Source of the DNA: Branchiostoma floridae
Lineage: Eukaryota > Chordata > Leptocardii > Amphioxiformes > Branchiostomatidae
Direction: 5' to 3'
Length of the DNA: 64,000 nt
Assembly: GCF_000003815.2 (NCBI RefSeq)
Contig: NC_049993.1
Coordinates: 7,473,969-7,537,968, forward strand
In this document: positions 47,451-58,975 of the stretch, one piece after another
Position numbering within the stretch: position 1 is the stretch's first letter
Layout: every line of letters starts with the position of its first letter
Program-made: the position numbers and the translations under genes
The notes under the pieces: generated by a model
The model's database searches: none
What the model was told of the DNA's origin: nothing
Seen by the model: only the letters and a program-made list of their open reading frames with translations

Positions 47451-50400
47451 GGCTGCTAGCCTCCACCGGACGAGTAGGTGCTACGACTGTACCCTCCACC
47501 TCCGCCAGACGAGTAGCTGCTACGGCTGTATGATCCACCCCCGCCAGACGAGTAGGACGACCCGTAAGCCACCTTGTTTGCGCTGTACCGCATATCGGGA
47601 GTCCCGTCTGACTTCAGAGGGCCGGCCGCCTGGCCCCCACCGGACGAGTAGCTGCTGCGGCTGTACCCCCCACCTCCGCTAGACGAGTAGCTGCTACGGC
47701 TATATGATCCACCTCCACCACCAGATGAGTAGGAAGATTGACCAGTGCTGTATGATCCACCATATCCTCCACTGCCCCCAGAGGAACCGTGAGCCACCTT
47801 GTTTGCGGCGTAGCGCATATCAGGGGTCCCGTCCTTCTTCACAGGACCAGCCGAGTAGCTTCCACTGCTGCTGTACCCACCACCACTCCCAGACGAGGAA
47901 ACATATGAGGAAGTCGTCTTATTTTCCTTGTACCTCCGGTCTGGTGTACCGTCCTTCTTGACGTGGACTGCTGGTGAGACTTTAGGTGGGGCCGCTGTGC
48001 CAGAAGATACCTTGGACGCCTTATTCTCCTGAGCGGNNNNNNNNNNNNNNNNNNNNNNNNNNNNNNNNNNNNNNNNNNNNNNNNNNNNNNNNNNNNNNNN
48101 NNNNNNNNNNNNNNNNNNNNNNNNNNNNNNNNNNNNATTTGAATAAAGGCTGCTTGCTGTCTTAGTTTGGGTATTCTGAAGGAAAAAAAGAATCATCTCT
48201 TCTACCTGGAGTCAGGTTTCCCAGTCTTAAACGTCACTGGTGTTTTGGGGTCAACCTTGTCTGGTCCACGCCAGTACTCGTCCAGGAGAGGCTGAGGGTT
48301 CTGCCAATCATCAGAGGACAGCTGACTGGGTGTGTAGCTGGGGGGATGCGGCTGTAGCAGGTGTAGCAGGTGCAGTAGGGGGTCTACGTCTGTCTTGGTC
48401 TGTAGCAGGGGGTCTGTGCTTCTCTCTGGTGTGCCCGTTTCCAGCTGGAAGGAAAAGAAGGTATAACAATCAAGATCACTTCATGACAGCAGAAACATGT
48501 ACATGTATGTCTCTTCTTACTATGGTCAAACTGGGACTGAGGAAATGTGGTTGCTGAGGTAGCGTGACTGCTCCAGATAAGTGGGAATGATTTAGGATTT
48601 ACAAACTCTTAGTGTTGTTCAAGTGCATCTACCTGTTGATAGGAGTGAAAGAGGCCATCTACATCTGGGCACAAGGTTGGCGACATATCAACAGATTTGA
48701 ACCCAGGACCTCTGGGTTACGGCCCAAACACCCTGCTGTTACGCCACACAACCCAACAATGTGACTTTGTCCACTTGTTTCTCAAGTACAGTAGAAGCCA
48801 GTTAATTGCACAACAGATAATCGCACACTTCTGTTCATTGTACGAATCCCATGGTGGTGCAGTCCAGCTTAAAAACTTTGCTTTGTTGCACCATTCGGAT
48901 ATTTGCACAAAATGCACTGGCAAATGGGGTGTGCAATTAAGCGGCTTCTACTGTAGTACCTCCTCATGATAGTCCTCCTCTCCATCCTCCTCCTCCTCTT
49001 CCCTGTCCATCAGCAGCTTCACATCCCTCCTGACATCAGTGATGAAGGAGTCGGTGTGACGCAGGGGGAACATGTCGCCTTCATCCAGCAGCTTCTCGGC
49101 CAGCGAACGGGGCAGGAATGTTTCCTGAGGGAGCAACAGGAGCGCCCCCTTGTAGACTCCATCATTCCTGCACAAAAGGCAAGGATAAGTTTGGTACAGT
49201 AGAAGCCGTTTCAATTGTACCCCACATTTGACAGTATATTTTGTGCAATTATCCGGATGGTGCAACAAAGTGAATTTATTCGGCTGAACCGCATCATTAC
49301 AGGGACTTTGGGATTCCGTGCAGTTAACAGAAGTGTGCAGTTATCCATTGTGCAATTAACTGGCTTCTACTGTAACGGGAGGTGCCCCAACACGGTACGC
49401 TTTTTCTTGCGCTCAAACTCATGGCGCTCCATCGCTAGTTGCCTGAGAGTGGTCAAAGTTTGATGACTGAATTTTTTACACATAGATTTGAACAACATAC
49501 TTGAATAAGAAATGCATTCATGTGGTTCATGAACCTTTCGCGCTACGTGTTACAAGCGGCAAACACTGTGAGACAATTTCGTGTATGTAACCTTCCAATT
49601 TTGTGCTACGCTGGACAGTGTGCCTAACTCGGTACGCTTTTTTACATTTTGCTCTCTTCAGAAGTAAGTGGTAAATTTAAGTACACAGAAAAAAATTAAT
49701 AGTATGATATTTTAGATTACTTTTAACAGTAAAATCGTGACTGTATGTACTTTCTGTCTCATATGAGGAAGGCTGTACCTAGAACAATCCAGCTGATGTT
49801 TTTACGGGCAATGGGCTGAATGCACTGATTGTGAATGCCCGACTAAAAAAACTATTACGAAAAAACGACACCGCCAACATCAACAAAACTCTGTGTGATT
49901 ATATGAAAATATGATATACATCTCTCTATCAAGTCTTATTTTCATAGACAGCACGAATCATTTGTTACAGTCAAATAAATCTTTGGAGCGTTCTCTTGTC
50001 TGCCACCTTCACGGCCACACTCCCTTGGGAGTACAATGGTGGCAATGTTTATGTCGCTTCCTTTTGGTTGCTTTTCTACTCAACAAACATTTGAAGACCC
50101 ATATCCATAGTGTTTTATGGAGCTTTATTTATGTGTATCATGGCAGTTGTGTGACTGCTTGAAAGAGTTCGTATAGTTAGCGACACGAGCCGCCAATACG
50201 CAGAGGCCGGTGACCGCAGTGATTCAGCACTGTCAACATTACTGTTAGAATTCTGTTTTTAAAAAACATGAAGTAAATATGTTAAAGTATACTTGGAATG
50301 CAAATTAAAGCTGTGTGCATGGACTTGGTTTATTTACCTTTATAGTCAGCATAGTCAGTGGCAACAAACACGGTGTACTTATGGATAATAAGATCAGCAA

Positions 50401-53400
50401 AAAATCCGTACCGTCTTAGGACGGGAACCGTCTTAGGGCGGCCCCCGTTACAAGATTATTTGGCCGCACAAAATGTCAGGTCAAGGAATAGTCGTGCCTT
50501 CAAGTACCAAAGCTACCATACGCAGTACAAATATACCAATAACTGCCTGTGTAAAAGTGCAATACCGACAGAATGTTATCTTCTTAAATTGGTACTCGTG
50601 TTCTGAAGGACTTGGTTGTCAGGTACTAAGCAGAAGAAGGAAATGATCTTCAACTACACTTAACCTTCCCATGATCTCAATCCATGCCTGCAAATGCTCT
50701 ACTTACATCTTTGCAACAGCCTCCTCCACAAAAGTGAAGAGCTGATCTCCATCTTCCAGTTTTCCAGTCTTCAGGAAGGTGATGTAGGCCTTACAATAGA
50801 TCAGGACCTGGTATAAAACGGAAGTTTCACACTGTTACAAGTTCCTTGAAATCCCTAGATTGAAGAGATTCAAGACATTCCTCTCCTTTCTTTCTTCCAC
50901 ACACCAACATTCCCTCCCTGGAGCTCCTTCCAGACTGTCTGACCAAGTACTTCTTTTCCCACTCGCTCCTCCTCTAATATACTGAATCCTCACATAAAGT
51001 CAAAGCACCCTACATTTTGGGGGAAGGAAGGGGAGACCATACCATCTGCATTTTATCATAAACTAGCTATTGTAGGCATACAACACACACTTTGTTCCAT
51101 TACTTTCTTCCCTTTTTTTCAAAGACATAAAAAACAAAATGATGATCAGCACATTCGCCTGGCACCATTTCCTAAATTCCCTTCCCATTCTCTCCCAACT
51201 ACTTAAGCAATATTAGCAGTCAGTAGTAAATACAGTCCTTTTGCCATCTCAGCACATAGCTCAAACAATTACAACAGATGCCTGTTTCGAGAAACTTGAA
51301 GTGACCATTACCACGTCTTGTTCATTGTCTGTTGCAGAGATTGTCACAGCTTCAAGAACATCATCCTCATTCTCCTCTTCCTCCTCAGAGTAGTAAGCTT
51401 TTATCTACAAAGGAAGAAAAGCGTGCTGTCAACTTTTGTTGAAGACATTTAGGACGTTTAATGTTTCAGAGGGCGATTAGCACAAATTTCTTTAATTATC
51501 CTTATTTTCAGCTAAATGTTTGAATTCCATTCCAATTTGGTGGAAGTGAAAATATACAGAGAAATTACTTAAATTTCGGGCAAGCAAAAAGTTGGTTTGG
51601 GCAAGTATATTTTTCATGTACTTGCCTGATAGGAGAAGTGCATTTTAGAAAACCTGTTAAACCCTGGCTATGGGCAACCTGGCTTTAAAAGGTATTTCAA
51701 TGACTTACATTAAAGAGAGCGAAACTCTGATAAATGCTGGCACTAAGACACAGTGGCTTCACCATATCTTTCACACAGACCGACATTTTCCATGTACTGC
51801 TGTCAAGCTCAACCTGTATATCTGCCTACGTGGGTCAACTTCTTCCAATCTTTGTTTTCCACATGGGGTGGGATAAAATATTGCTTTATACCCAGGTGGT
51901 GGTCGCACAGTACAGAGTATGGCTAGGTGAGATAAGGGGTGCTACATTTTGTGTGACTCAGATTTAGACACTGAAGGCTTGCCGGTAAGTGGCAGACAGC
52001 TGTCTGGGGCAAATGTAACGCCTGTCTGGTGCTGAGGTACTAAGTCGTAGGGGCATTGGGATTTAATATCAACAACATACAGCATTCTTAGATAGCCTGC
52101 CCACAAGTTTGGAGAAAAGTGCTGTCAAGAACATATTGTGTTTTGATCCACAAACTGGGATTGGAGATCAAAACTACATCACGTCCAATAACATTTTCCA
52201 GAGTACTGTAGTCTTAAAATGGGCTGAGTCCTTTGTGAAGTAAAAGCAGTTGAATCAGGGGTAGTCTGGATGCCAGAACATTTCCATGGCCTATACTAGG
52301 CTATACAGGACAACTCCTCAATTCCAGGGCCAAAATACAAACTTAAGGAAATCTTGCAACAGGCCACCCTGACATGCCCTCAGTTAAACCGTTCACACAA
52401 TAGATACTTTTTCTTAAGTCAGGAAACATTGGGAAACAAGTCTATACAAGGCTTTTGCCATATACAGTCAAACCTGCCCGAGCGACCACCTTTTCTCAGC
52501 GACCACCTGGCCATTTCGACCGCTTTTTCTTGGTCCCAATTTTTTTTCCCATTGACGTAAGCATTAAGCGACCTTTACTCAACGACCACCTGGCCAACGC
52601 GACTGCGACCGGCCCAAATTGGGACCCATAAAGATCGTTGTAAGAAAATCCGAATTTAGTTGTTACAGAAGTTTTTTTTAAAAAATCTATATCATTATAA
52701 AGTGAACGAATGCTGAAACGTATATACCCTCATACTTTTTTAAGAAAGATCTGTGTAGCTCATACCTTTTTAAGAAAAATCTGTACGTGTGAGTGCTTTT
52801 GTCCAACTGTACTGTACATTCACCTGTGGGTAAGTACGCTATGGGGACGTGACGGGCATCGAATTCGAAAGGTGCACCGTAGTTATTTCAGATACGGCGA
52901 TTAGGAACACAGCGACGCATAAAGGCTTGTATGGTAACTGACAGCATCAAAGTTCCCTTACTGTCTAAAACGTTAGTGTACAAATACTTGAGCTTTAAAA
53001 CACTGTATCGTATAAAAGTTCGATAAAAGCTTGGGGTTAAATTTACAATTAACAGTGTGCGTGTTGTATTTGACATTAAAGACCTCGCTTTTTTGCGTGC
53101 ATGCAGTGTGTTTGCTATTTGCCATTAAACACAACGCATCGGGCATGTTTTGAGTCGATACTCTTCTCAGCGACCACCTGTCCAAATCGACCGCTTTTTT
53201 CCGGTCCCCCTGGTGGTCGTCTTGGGCAGGTTTGACTGTAACTTACAGTCTACCACAAAATGGCACTAAGTACATCAAATGATTCATGCAGAGTAGAGCT
53301 CCGTAATCTGTAACCGTCTGTTACATAACAGGTTTACAACGATCTATCATCTAAAGATAGGCAGAAACAGGGATTTGGTTGGCCTTCCAGGAAATACTGT

Positions 53401-55301
53401 TTAGGAGGGAGAGGGTTGGGGTCAGGGCTACTCTGTACATTACAACTCCCTCTTCACTTTGTCACTGCCAACTGCTGAGTGAAATGACATCCCTCAGAAA
53501 GAACAGTGTCCCTAACAGCGCTCTTATCCATTTTGTTACTTCAGTATACCATGATCTATAATTGGCCTTTTTCGGTTAAATCCACGGTTACCACGTGACA
53601 CATACCTGTAACCTGATGTGTAGCAAGTGCGATCTCAGACAATGGGTTTTCTGAGTTGTCAGTTGGTGAAGTTTGTGAACAAAGAAAGAGCCAAGGTCAA
53701 CTAAATCATGAAGTATGCCTCGTTGACATTGACGTCATGATGATTACAATTTGAATCCTTCAGGGACAATGTTGGCAGACATGTGATTTAAGAGATGGTA
53801 TCGTGGTATGCCTTACAGACGTACGCTGTAATCTAAAATGGCACATATGACATCAAGTGAAAAGCCTAAGTTCCCAAAGCAGACTGACATTATTTATTTA
53901 TCTATTTCTTACGATTTACAGAAATGTTCTGTGAGGATCCAGCAACAGGAATATAGATTTCCTCTACATGGGCGGATCCTCTAATGCACAGAAACATAAT
54001 TAAAATAAACAAGTGAAAGAAAAAACAACTACATACATAACTACTAAATAAATGATTAAAACTATTGGAAAGTAGTACATGGAGCAAAATAACTAACAAC
54101 CGTTAGTCCCATCCTATCCTATCAAATGAATATAAAAGTACAAACAAATTACAAATAACTAAAGTAATGTCAAATCAAATAATATACAGAATATACAACA
54201 AAATAATAATAAAAAATAATAGGAGATCAAATGGGGAAGCTAGGTTCATAGGCATAATGTGCATTGGCAGGTAGTTGTTCAGGTACATAATTATGTTCTC
54301 AGTAATAAAGGCGTCACTTAAGCGGGATCTATATAAGAAATTTAGAATTTTTTGACAGACTGTAGAGTGAAGTTAGAGTACATGTGTTGGTGGATGTCTA
54401 GTGGCAAATTGTTCCAGATGACGGCAATACGACTACAGTAAGAGAATGAAAAGGTTTCAGTTTTACATGGCTGGGGTACTACAAGTTGAAATTGGACGGT
54501 GGAGCATATCCATACCCAGTGTTATGGTTGTAATTTTTATGCATTCCACTAGAGGGTGCAGCTGCATTAGTGTCTAGTAACCATTTGAGGGAGTGTGAAT
54601 GGGGGGATCCAGAGTGGCCTGACATGATAGCTAGCCCAGGTAGACAGGCAAGGTAGAGAGCCCAGCCTTTTCCGTAAACCCTTCTCCACCTGTTCTTGAT
54701 CTAACCAAAAAGTCCTCCAACAAACACACAGCATACAAGGATCAACAAAACAATCGCTACATATCTATGGGACTAAATTTTCACTAATGAGCAAAGAAAT
54801 ACATAAACATTTCCTACCATGTATTTTCCCCTTGGAAACGCACGGCGGAGTTCCCTCTCCAGCCTGAGGTTGTGGTCCCAGGCGGTCCTCAGGTCGGCCA
54901 GCATGTTGGCGACCAGGCGCCTCTGTCCCACCGTGATCTCCAGGTCCGTCAGATCATCCTCTGTCAATGCCGCGAGGGCCTCGGCTGTGTTACAGTCCTG
55001 TTCTTCAAGTATCTGGTAGAAATACAAGGAAATAAATACTACAACTTCTCACATAACGGTACAGACAACGTGGATTTTCTTTGTACAGAAAATTATGCTA
55101 ACTGTGTGTAAAAAGAATGACACACAAAGACAGGAAATCAAGAAAAGATCTGAGATAATTTAAGATAATTTTCGAAGGTTCTTATCTTGATTACGCTGTA
55201 GTTACCTGGATTGTCTTGTCGGTCAGACCATAGGCTCGGCAAGCCCAGTTGTACAAATCCTCCCAACTCTGGGTGGGATTCTCACTCGCAGATGTCGCCA
55301 T
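47394..55301 (-). CDS. Unrecognised multi-exon protein: SAM-like N-terminus, acidic middle, DGTPDxRY repeats
   Basis: Exons in order: 55301-55206 (ATG, MATSASENPTQSWEDLYNWA), 55012-54818, 51404-51312, 50807-50707, 49167-48960, 48444-48206, and a last exon from within the N gap to 47394. Splice sites are AG/GT and phases agree (0,0,0,2,0,2). Exons 1-2 contain ILEEQDCNTAEALAALTEDD followed by LEITVGQRRLVANMLADL, a SAM-like helical pattern. Exons 3 and 5 are strongly acidic (YYSEEEEENEDDV; DREEEEEDGEEDYHEE). The last exon is Gly/Ser-rich (SYSSGGGG) with repeated KKDGTPDRRYKENK-type motifs: three in frame and a fourth after a break. The frame meets TAG at 47456-47458, but a one-base shift there continues to AAGPLKSDGTPDMRYAANRR and TAA at 47394. 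Role unknown; I do not recognise the family. Confidence 0.75.
48037..48136. other. Assembly gap (100 N)
   Basis: Exactly 100 N, probably a placeholder of unknown true size. It hides the start of the last exon of the DGTPD-motif gene. Confidence 0.99.
48690..48760 (-). mobile_element. tRNA-derived SINE head, minus strand
   Basis: On the minus strand TGGCGTAACAGCAGGG (A-box-like) is followed by GGTCCTGGGTTCAAATC (B-box-like). Cloverleaf pairing is poor. Confidence 0.45.
48789..48953 (+). mobile_element. pogo/Tigger-type MITE, copy 1
   Basis: Ends CAGTAGAAGCC ... GGCTTCTACTG, flanked by TA on both sides, with TTAATTGCACA-type subterminal repeats. 165 bp. Its right end lies six bases inside the intron from the exon donor at 48959-48958. 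Confidence 0.85.
49197..49372 (-). mobile_element. pogo/Tigger-type MITE, copy 2, inverted relative to copy 1
   Basis: Same ends and TA flanks. The complement of this copy aligns to copy 1 along its length. 176 bp. It lies 29 bp upstream of the exon at 49167-48960, so that exon sits between inverted copies. Confidence 0.85.
52465..53238. mobile_element. pogo/Tigger-type non-autonomous element, TA target duplication
   Basis: Left end CAGTCAAACCTGCCC; right end GGGCAGGTTTGACTG; flanked by TA at 52463-52464 and 53239-53240. Subterminal repeats of AGCGACCACCTG..CGACCGCTTTTT occur near both ends (about 52498, 53167). 774 bp, no transposase frame. It lies in an intron of the DGTPD-motif gene. Confidence 0.88.
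53885..54660 (-). mobile_element. Probable non-LTR retrotransposon 3' fragment
   Basis: Read on the minus strand it shows scattered decayed coding-like text and ends in AATAAATAATGT near 53890. Related wording (GGCAAATTGTTCCAGATGAC, ACCTGTTCTTGATC) is typical of repeated 3' regions. No intact RT. Low certainty. Confidence 0.35.
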
Positions 55302-55439
55302 TTCTGCACTTCCTTCTCTTTTTATACTCGATCGAAAGCTAACTGAACAGTTCGAGCTGTCTACGTGGTGCCCAAAGTGCACTTTCTGACGGTACTGCGA
55401 CGTCACTTTTAGGGAGGAGTTCGCAAACAAATAGACAGT

Positions 55440-55495
55440 TTCACTTTCGGCGCGCGGGAAATGGCGCGGTTTCGCTTCCGTGTTTTCCCGCCTAA
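55440..55495 (-). promoter_or_regulatory. E2F-like sites upstream of the DGTPD-motif gene
   Basis: GCGCGCGGGAAA at 55450-55461 and TTTTCCCGCC at 55483-55492 are inverted E2F-like cores, 150-190 bp upstream of the ATG at 55301. TGGCGCGGTTTCGC lies between them. The local rise in CpG also fits a promoter. Sites like these often mark cell-cycle genes. Confidence 0.5.
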
Positions 55496-55962
55496 ACTTG
55501 CCCTTTGACCCACAGACTTGGAACTCATAAGAAGGGCGGTCCAGATCTAGACCAATCAGCATCAAGGTTACTAAACATAGTCTTGGAGCAAACCCTACGG
55601 TGCTATTTAAAGATAGTATCAAAGTTGGCCAAGGTGTATAGCCCTACGGTGCCATGAGATAGTATCAAAGCTGGCCAAGCAGTATAGCCGGCCAAAGGGA
55701 GTCAAACGGGCACCGGAGCACTCCTTTAGGCCGTCTAAACTCCTCTGCCAGCTTTTGATAGTATCTTGTGCTACAGTAGGATCTGCTTGGAGATTAGCTA
55801 AAGCAGGGGTACATCATGAGCACGGCTCAAAAGCACCACGCTGTGGCTAACAATTTCATTGCATGAAAAGCTCAAAACAGTAGCGGGTATTAACGTTATA
55901 TAGTGTAGATCGCTAGAGATCCTCATCGACACGTCCAGATGACTTAGATACGTAACTGGCTA

Positions 55963-56070
55963 TAGCCTGGAATCCAGCCTTGTGTAGCTTTGGTCCGCTC
56001 CCGAACGTCGGGGAGCGACCGTTGGGAGTGGACCAATGCTAACAGGGTTGGTCCAATGGACTCCAGGCTA
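55963..56070. mobile_element. Small foldback element
   Basis: TAGCCTGGAATCCAGCC at the left and GGACTCCAGGCTA at the right are inverted, with inner TTGGTCC..GGACCAA and GCTCCC..GGGAGC pairs. About 108 bp. Confidence 0.65.
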
Positions 56071-56875
56071 AATTGACATACCACGACTTTGATTTCTGTA
56101 TCTGTATGTATCGCGTTCGGCGTAACACACCGGCTTCGCAGGCACGCGGCGCGGCAGCAGCTGGTTATATTACACCAAACGACCCGTCACACCGACTAGC
56201 TTTTGCACATCTATCTGCAAGCGTTCTTTAAAACTACCCAGAGAAGATGCCCCTACTGTACTTGGTGATAACAAATTCCACTCTACGATAGTTCTGGGAA
56301 AGTACGAATTTTTGAACACATCAATCCTAGGTCGGTAACTCTGGTATTTGAAGGCATGACTGTTTCTTGTTCTTTTTTGAGCTGGAATGAGATAGATATA
56401 AATTTTGCATAAGGTACGATTGTGACATAGGTATCAGAAGTGAAAAGTTTACAAACGCTCTTTTTAGCCCATAGCCCAATCAAACTGCTCCCCCTGTCGA
56501 CCGTTGTATTGCAACCACAAGTATTATCTGAAGTTGCATTTTGAACGGAACATTGCATCTATCGATGCACAAACAGACAGAAACACCGTTCAATTGCTTC
56601 AACATCTTTTTGTTTCATAGATAGAAATGAAATTTGGATGTGAAAGTGCTTTAAAACAAGACAATGTACAGGTCGAGTACATGCGACTTCTTCTATTGGT
56701 AAATGTTAAGGAAAACGTGTCATCTGTGACCTAATATCTTGTGATTTTGTTTGTGAAATGTTTGAAACATTGCCATTTTTAGTTTCAGATGGTCAAATTG
56801 TTGAAAACAAAGGCAAAGAAGCCTTAAGAATTTAAAACCCTATGCGAGCCTTTCACGATTTCCCCATTCCTGAAA

Positions 56876-56961
56876 ATGCCGAAATTTGGCAATTTGACGG
56901 TCGTCTTAGTCACTTTTCTGGTCGCGGCCGGGAGCGGTACTGCAGATTGGGCTCTGATAGG
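56876..56961 (+). CDS. Possible signal-peptide first exon, unknown gene
   Basis: ATG in a favourable context (GAAAATGCC) opens 28 codons, MPKFGNLTVVLVTFLVAAGS followed by GTADWALIG, then donor GG|GTATGT. The hydrophobic run and small residues look like a cleavable signal peptide. No matching downstream + exon was found before the minus-strand SRCR/LCCL/TSP1 gene. It may be a first exon of a gene with a long intron, or chance. Confidence 0.35.
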
Positions 56962-56969
56962 GTATGTCG

Positions 56970-58430
56970 TTCCTATTTGTAAAATGGTGAAATGTACATG
57001 TCAGTAGGCCTGAAGACAGGAAAAAGGGTTCCAAATAGGTCGTAACATATTTACATACATCTAGAATGACCTTCAAACACACTATCTTTCATGGAAGGGC
57101 GTTTTTTTTTTGGATCCGCGTAGAGGCCATGTGACACCATGTCCTCCCGTCGAAGCGCCACCTACATTAGCGTATCCATGTGTTCTGTGCGTAATTTGTA
57201 GATTAAATGCATACGTGGACATCATATCTGTTTTCCTTTAACAGCTTTTACCTTTTTCTCAACTGTTCATATGCTTACATGGGGTAAGGGACTGTCAGAG
57301 ACGTCTGGCCGCCACCCAGAAGTTACGGTCCGGCACCTTAACATCTGCTTGTAGTTTTTAGCTGATGTCCTATTAGTATTACAACTTTGACTTGGCTGTT
57401 CATCCGCTGTCTAATCGATATCTGGCCACCAAACCACAAAATGATAGAACAAGGAGATACTACGATGCCTACAACCTAAACCATAACCCGTCCTTTTTTG
57501 TTCTCGACCTTGAGGCCTAGCCGGGCCATCTTGATACCAGGAATTAACCATGGATAAACCGCTCTAGCTATAGCATAGGCTTTCTAATTTTGAGACGTAC
57601 TTAACCAGATCAGAGCGGAAATAATGAACTGTTGAATATTGAGCTTTTCGGCCACTTTTGTCACATTTCAGTTTCACTGACGTTCCATACATAGCTCTCA
57701 AATGGCTCTATAGTCGGTGAACAGATGTTCTGTTGCTTAGAATACTATCAGAAAGCTTCACCATCACACACAAGCATACACAATACACTGAAAATATGTT
57801 AACTTTCAATTTATTTCAAACCAACCATAAATTAAAGAATGTAAACAGTACCGAGTCTCCATGATATGGTTATCTAGTGACTGCAGACGTTACAGTGCCA
57901 ACTCTCTCCATCCACTTGCTTATTAGTACTGAAAACTGGTTCAGGCCACAACAATGCAATTCTTTGGTACCGGTGCTTAGCTTTATCTATCTTTTTTTCT
58001 TCAGATCGACCAAAATCCTATGCGTCTTTACATGAATATCACAGATCTTTGATACCTCAGCCACATATACATATACTTAAACACCTTCCGCGTTTGTGCT
58101 AGGTTTAAAGACATTGCAAGGAGGTAACCTATTACAGTGCAACATTACACTACATGACATGCCTATGGTAGTCGCGCTTTCCACTGTCTACACCTCTTTC
58201 TTTGTCCAGCGTTGAACAATTCATTTTTCTTACGAGGTTTGATTTATCTGAAACTACATTTTCAACATCACTAAAAATCGAGAAGAAGCAGAACAAATGC
58301 AATAGAGTAGTTTTGAGTCCATGTTTTAGATTAGTGTTAGGAGTCATCCCAATGTCACCATGTATACCTTATTACGACCTTTGTATCTGTATGCATGTAC
58401 TTATCCCGATAGAGCATAAATGTACAATAA
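56970..58430. other. Intergenic stretch without a recognised gene
   Basis: No supported exon. The + frame at 58202 (SSVEQFIFLTRFDLSETTF) resembles the retrotransposon tail frame at 39471-39674 (SSTDKFIFLMRF), so part of it is likely retroelement remnant. Confidence 0.4.
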
Positions 58431-58435
58431 TGGCA

Positions 58436-58560
58436 ATTATCCAATCAGCATGGGTCCCAGTAGAACGTCACCTCTATTATCCAATCAGCAAGGGTCCCTG
58501 TAGCACGACAACACCTCTATTATCCAATCAAGAAGGGACCCTATAGCACATCAACACCAA
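58436..58560. repeat. Minisatellite derived from the TSP1 exon end, array 1
   Basis: About three ~50-bp units with ATTATCCAATCARCAWGGGT followed by CCCTGTAGCAC. On the minus strand the unit reads TGCTACAGGGACCC..GCTGATTGGATAAT, i.e. the last codons (CYRDP.) and stop of the TSP1 exon at 58949-59124. Confidence 0.85.
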
Positions 58561-58815
58561 TGACAATAATGGTTTATTGTGCAACAATTGCGTTCGGTGA
58601 CAATGTATACGCATGACAATGTATAGATAACAAAAGTTATAGTCTAATACTACAAATATACATTACATTACAATGATTTCAGTTACTAGTACCACGATAT
58701 TAGTCGACCATATCGAGTGGATCTATGGTAGGTAATAAAGGGACCTATTACATTGATCAGATTGCGTATTTCTATGCTACTTTGTGACATTACATTTGTC
58801 AACACCTCGATCTAT

Positions 58816-58975
58816 GACCTAATCATCATGGGTCCCTATAGCACGTCAACACCTCTATTATCCAATCAGCAAGGGTCCCTGTAACACGTCAACACCATTA
58901 TCCAATCAGCATGGGTCCCTGTAGCACGTCAACACCTCTATTATCCAATCAGCATGGGTCCCTGTAGCACCGCCG
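58816..58975. repeat. Minisatellite derived from the TSP1 exon end, array 2
   Basis: About four units of the same sequence (CAGCATGGGTCCCTGTAGCA ... ACACCTCTATTATCCAAT). The last unit is the coding end of the TSP1 exon itself, including its stop codon at 58949-58951. Confidence 0.9.

Noticed and set aside
47419-47961. Open frames on + across the DGTPD exon
   Set aside because: They are antisense shadows of the Gly/Ser-rich minus-strand exon, whose motif and splice context support the minus strand.
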